A stretch of 64,000 nucleotides of DNA from positions 62,001 through 126,000 of the forward strand of contig JAGYIQ010000004.1 in NCBI GenBank assembly GCA_018402565.1, written 5' to 3'. This document shows, one piece after another, positions 61,249 through 64,000 of this stretch. The position numbers were made by a program, and so were the translations under genes. Source of the DNA: Pirellulaceae bacterium (GTDB taxonomy: Bacteria; Planctomycetota; Planctomycetia; Pirellulales; Pirellulaceae). Every line of letters begins with the position of its first letter. Within the stretch, counting starts at the first letter, position 1. A model generated the notes under the pieces. It did no database searches and was not told the origin of the DNA. It was given only the letters and a program-made list of their open reading frames with translations.

Positions 61249-62310
61249 TTATCGCGCGACGCGCTTCAAGTCCGCTGTGGCGGTCGTGGCTTCCACCCCA
61301 GCAAGACCGACGGCCACGGGCGCGCCGTTCAAGGTCAGCGAGCGGTTGGCCGCCTCCAACACCTCGACCACCGCCAAGCCGTTCTCACCACCGGTCACCG
61401 GAACTTTGCTGTCCACAATGCAACGAATGAAATCGCCGCACTCTGCCTTCAGTGGTTCTCGTTCTTGGATAAACGGGCTGTAGCTGCCGCCATAGCGATA
61501 CGAGATCTGGAAGTCGGCAAAGTCACCTGTCGGCGGTGGCGCGACGATCCCCTTGTCGTAAATCTTGATCTTCTCTTGGTCCAAATCATCGTAGACCGCC
61601 ATCTTGCGATCACCCACCACGGTGAGCACGCGTTCCTTGCGGGGGTCCAGCCAACTCACGTGGATCATACCCATCCGATTGTCGGGGAAATGCATAGTCA
61701 AGTTGCAGACATCGTGGTTGCCCGGCTTGAGCAAATCGATCCCACTGCAACTGACTCGCACGGGTCGCTCGCCCAACAAGTACAACATCATCGAGATGTC
61801 ATGCGTCGCTAAGTCGAACAACGCATTGACATCTTTGCGGACCGGCCCCAGATTCAAACGACGGCTGCTGATGTAATTGATGCGGCCCAACTCGCCTTCC
61901 GCGATCATTTCTCGCAGCTTGATCACCGGCGAAGAATGCAGGAAGATGTGCCCCACAAACAGGGTACAACCATTGGCGTCCGCCGTCGCCATCAACTCGC
62001 GGCATTGCTCGCCAGTCTCCGCCAATGGCTTCTCCACCATCACATGCAAGCCGCGTTCCAGGGCTTGCATCGCCAGCGAAAAGTGCGAGGCGGTCGGAGT
62101 GGCGATCACCACCGCATCCACCAGCCCACTCGACAACAGCTGATCGAAAGTCTCAAAGGCGTGGACTGCCGGATAACGATCCTTGATCTGAATCAAACGA
62201 TCCAAACTCTTGTCGCAAACCGCTGTCAACTTGCAGTCTGGAAGATCTGCAAAGCAGCGAACAATATTTGGACCCCAATAACCAAAACCGACAATTCCGA
62301 CTCGGACCAT
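61249..62310 (-). CDS. Gfo/Idh/MocA oxidoreductase (WlbA/WbpB-like UDP-sugar dehydrogenase)
   Basis: 353 residues from ATG 62310. MVRVGIVGFGYWGPNIVRCF gives the NAD-binding Rossmann loop; VVIATPTASHFSLA, MVEKPLAETGEQC (EKP Lys) and DLATHDISMMLYLLG, which holds the likely catalytic His, are family marks. YWGPN is characteristic of the WlbA/WbpB branch that oxidises C3 of UDP-GlcNAc-uronic acid. It is followed on the strand by the LbH acetyltransferase and DegT aminotransferase, completing three steps of UDP-2,3-diacetamido uronic acid synthesis. WbpA and epimerase partners are not in the window. Confidence 0.88.
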   Translation of the reverse strand: MVRVGIVGFGYWGPNIVRCFADLPDCKLTAVCDKSLDRLIQIKDRYPAVHAFETFDQLLSSGLVDAVVIATPTASHFSLAMQALERGLHVMVEKPLAETGEQCRELMATADANGCTLFVGHIFLHSSPVIKLREMIAEGELGRINYISSRRLNLGPVRKDVNALFDLATHDISMMLYLLGERPVRVSCSGIDLLKPGNHDVCNLTMHFPDNRMGMIHVSWLDPRKERVLTVVGDRKMAVYDDLDQEKIKIYDKGIVAPPPTGDFADFQISYRYGGSYSPFIQEREPLKAECGDFIRCIVDSKVPVTGGENGLAVVEVLEAANRSLTLNGAPVAVGLAGVEATTATADLKRVAR

Positions 62311-62394
62311 GCAACCACTCACTTTGCAAAAACTAGCACGACATTGACTTGCGTCCACACGGCCGCAAACCTTGTTTCAAATTCGATCTGGGCG

Positions 62395-63174
62395 CTATTC
62401 GTTGTCTCGACGGACCAACAGCACCAGCGTCTTAATCAGTATGGACAAGTCCAACCACAGTGACCGACTTTCGACGTAGCGCACGTCCAGTTCGATCATC
62501 TGTTCGAAGGTCAGGCGATTCTTGCCGTTGACTTGCCACAACCCAGTCACACCGGGGACAACTTCGAACCGACGCAGTTGTTCGGGTTTATAATCCTGCC
62601 ACTCCATCACATCCGGCCGCGGCCCCACCAGACTCATGTTGCCCCGCAAAATATTCAGCAATTGAGGCAACTCGTCCAAAGACGTCTGTCGCAGGAATGC
62701 CCCGCCGGGAATCACTCGGCTCCGCAAGTCCGGCTTCGTCAACACGCCATCACTCTCGGACAACTTGGCGACGTATTGGCGATGCTCGGCCGTCGCGCCC
62801 GCCGAGCACTTCAACGTGCGGAACTTGTAGATCGTGAACTCATCGCCCATCAATCCCATCCGGCCTTGGGTAAACAGGGCCGGACCGCGTGACACCAGGC
62901 GAATGTAGAGACCGATGGCCAACAACAATGGCGACAAAACGACCAGCAGCCCGCCGGCTACCACGCAGTCCAAAATCCGCTTCCACACCGGTGTCGGACG
63001 AGATCGCAGGCCACAAAAGGCCAGCGATCGATCCAGTGCCACCGAGGCGGGTTGCACCGACACGTCACCCGCCACCGTCGGGTCCATGACCCCACAGTCA
63101 GCGTTGGCTTCGGCAGTTACCCGGGCGCGGACCACCGGCCGGGTTTCGATCCGCAGATCGGACAATGTTGACAT
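62395..63174 (-). CDS. Polyprenyl-phosphate sugar-1-phosphate transferase (initiating PGT)
   Basis: 259 residues from ATG 63174. One membrane helix (CVVAGGLLVVLSPLLLAIGLYI) precedes the bacterial sugar transferase core: FTQGRMGLMGDEFTIYKFRT, LRQTSLDELPQLLNILRGNM, SLVGPRPDVMEWQ, and VVPGVTGLWQVNGKN. This is the monotopic PglC/WbaP-C type that starts assembly by placing the first sugar phosphate on undecaprenyl phosphate. The N-terminal ~70 residues are hydrophilic and not conserved. It is the first clear gene of the locus after the partial thioesterase gene, with 149 bp between them. Confidence 0.9.
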   Translation of the reverse strand: MSTLSDLRIETRPVVRARVTAEANADCGVMDPTVAGDVSVQPASVALDRSLAFCGLRSRPTPVWKRILDCVVAGGLLVVLSPLLLAIGLYIRLVSRGPALFTQGRMGLMGDEFTIYKFRTLKCSAGATAEHRQYVAKLSESDGVLTKPDLRSRVIPGGAFLRQTSLDELPQLLNILRGNMSLVGPRPDVMEWQDYKPEQLRRFEVVPGVTGLWQVNGKNRLTFEQMIELDVRYVESRSLWLDLSILIKTLVLLVRRDNE

Positions 63175-63323
63175 AGTTGATGCGAACTCACTGGTGTGTT
63201 GCCGAGCCTCCGACCACAGGTGGCCGGCCAACTCGGACTCTTTTAGTCTGATCCGATGCCCCACTTGCACAAGGCCCCTATTTGCCCCAAAACACCCAAA
63301 CTGCCCTAAAGTGACACTGTCAA

Positions 63324-64000
63324 TCAATCGCGAGTGGCGGTTTCCGCCAACCCTTGTGCGATTTCTCGTTGCAGCAGAGTGGCCAATTCCGCGACGAAGG
63401 GGCGCACCATCATCCCGGCCGGAAACACTCGCAACCGGTGCGTCTCGACCGCCTCTGCCTCGTATTCCGTGCTGCGGTGACAGCGGTAGTCCTGTTTCGG
63501 TCGGAAATGCACCAACCGGCCGGGGTACCTGGCGGGCAGATAAGCCTCCGCCAAGTCGTCGTGTTTGCGCCAGATCTCCGCCATATTGACCAGCCCCTCG
63601 CGTTGCAGCTTCTGGGTGCGAAACCAGCCGCCCACGGCAGCTCGCCACACACCCAGCCGCCGACCCAACGCCACGCATTTTGAGCCGATGAACTGGCGTT
63701 TCTCTCGCCACGGCAGCAAGAGGAAGTTGTAGCTGTGGAACAACAATCGCTGCCTTTGGTAGTCGGCGTTGACCCAAAACGTGGGGTGCGTCGAGGGTGC
63801 GTCCCGCCAGTTGTACGTCTCGATCAGCCCCAACAGCGCGACCGTCTCACCCTGTTGCCGCAACTGCTGGGCCACCTCCAAGGCCGTGGTGCCTCCCGAA
63901 CAGTAGCCGATCACCAGGTACGGTCCGTGCGGTTGGATCTCCCGCATGTCCTCAATGAACCGAGCGGCCAACGCCTCCAAGGTGTCCGGAATCGCCTCGC
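63324..64000 (-). CDS. Thioesterase domain protein (partial, runs off the right edge)
   Basis: At least 225 residues are visible, in frame to the right edge, so the N-terminus lies beyond the window; a TTG at 63980 is not a credible start. GPYLVIGYCSGGTTALEVAQQL is the type I thioesterase active site (Ser in CSGG), as at the ends of NRPS and PKS proteins. After it comes a helical lid region and DYRCHRSTEYEAEAVETHRLRVFPAGM. It may be the C-terminus of an AMP-ligase/ACP/thioesterase protein; such proteins accompany exosortase-type polysaccharide loci. The 149-bp gap to the sugar transferase shows nothing distinct. Confidence 0.75.
   Translation of the reverse strand, partial: EAIPDTLEALAARFIEDMREIQPHGPYLVIGYCSGGTTALEVAQQLRQQGETVALLGLIETYNWRDAPSTHPTFWVNADYQRQRLLFHSYNFLLLPWREKRQFIGSKCVALGRRLGVWRAAVGGWFRTQKLQREGLVNMAEIWRKHDDLAEAYLPARYPGRLVHFRPKQDYRCHRSTEYEAEAVETHRLRVFPAGMMVRPFVAELATLLQREIAQGLAETATRD

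Overview
The window looks like chromosomal DNA of a GC-rich planctomycete, most likely a member of the Pirellulaceae. This rests on several secreted DUF1080 (3-keto-disaccharide hydrolase-like) proteins, a TatC enlarged by about 235 residues, a gingipain-like C25 protein, intergenic seven-base tandem arrays whose translation gives the 'VVSGQWS' artefact, and weak Shine-Dalgarno signals. No rRNA, tRNA, prophage or CRISPR array was recognised. The species assignment is an inference from gene content.

Layout. Positions 1-9 kb hold housekeeping and hypothetical genes: two divergent phosphohexomutases (GlmM/ManB type and PgcA/PGM2 type), a secreted lectin-fold protein, a DinB-like protein and pyrF. 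Positions 9.4-14.8 kb hold imuA, imuB and an S9 prolyl-oligopeptidase-like gene. Their protein sequence is well preserved but broken by many single-base frameshifts, several in homopolymers, which suggests a poor consensus or very recent decay. Positions 15-37 kb hold tatC, manA, DUF1080 proteins, a thioesterase, a HEAT-repeat protein, a minus-strand run DUF502-hemC-methyltransferase-C25 protein-tadA, a lipoprotein, xerC, polX, a degenerate squalene/phytoene-synthase-like gene, a LysM membrane protein and a PAS-AraC regulator.

From about 38 kb to the right edge, 20 genes run without interruption on the minus strand. They form an exopolysaccharide or O-antigen locus, mostly joined by ATGA overlaps or spacings under 30 bp. 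In transcription order they are: a thioesterase (partial), a polyprenyl-phosphate sugar transferase, three genes resembling the UDP-GlcNAc3NAcA pathway (Gfo/Idh/MocA dehydrogenase, LbH acetyltransferase, DegT aminotransferase), a Wzz-like chain-length protein with a degenerate kinase domain, a Wzy/ligase, a Wzx flippase, a MocA-SDR fusion, three GT4 glycosyltransferases, two AsnB-type amidotransferases, an alpha-barrel protein, a methyltransferase, a FemAB-like protein, a polysaccharide-deacetylase-like protein, an acyltransferase and a formyltransferase. The AsnB, FemAB, deacetylase, Wzz and thioesterase set recalls exosortase-A-associated polysaccharide loci, but no exosortase lies in the window.

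The most unusual feature is non-coding. Short tandem arrays (units of 7, 9, 14, 15-16 and 18 bp) fill many intergenic gaps and start at or within a few bases of stop codons. In several cases the stop codon is itself part of a repeat unit. A 31-bp palindromic core embedded in such arrays occurs twice in inverted orientation around dinB-pyrF, and a REP-like perfect 30-bp inverted repeat precedes imuA.
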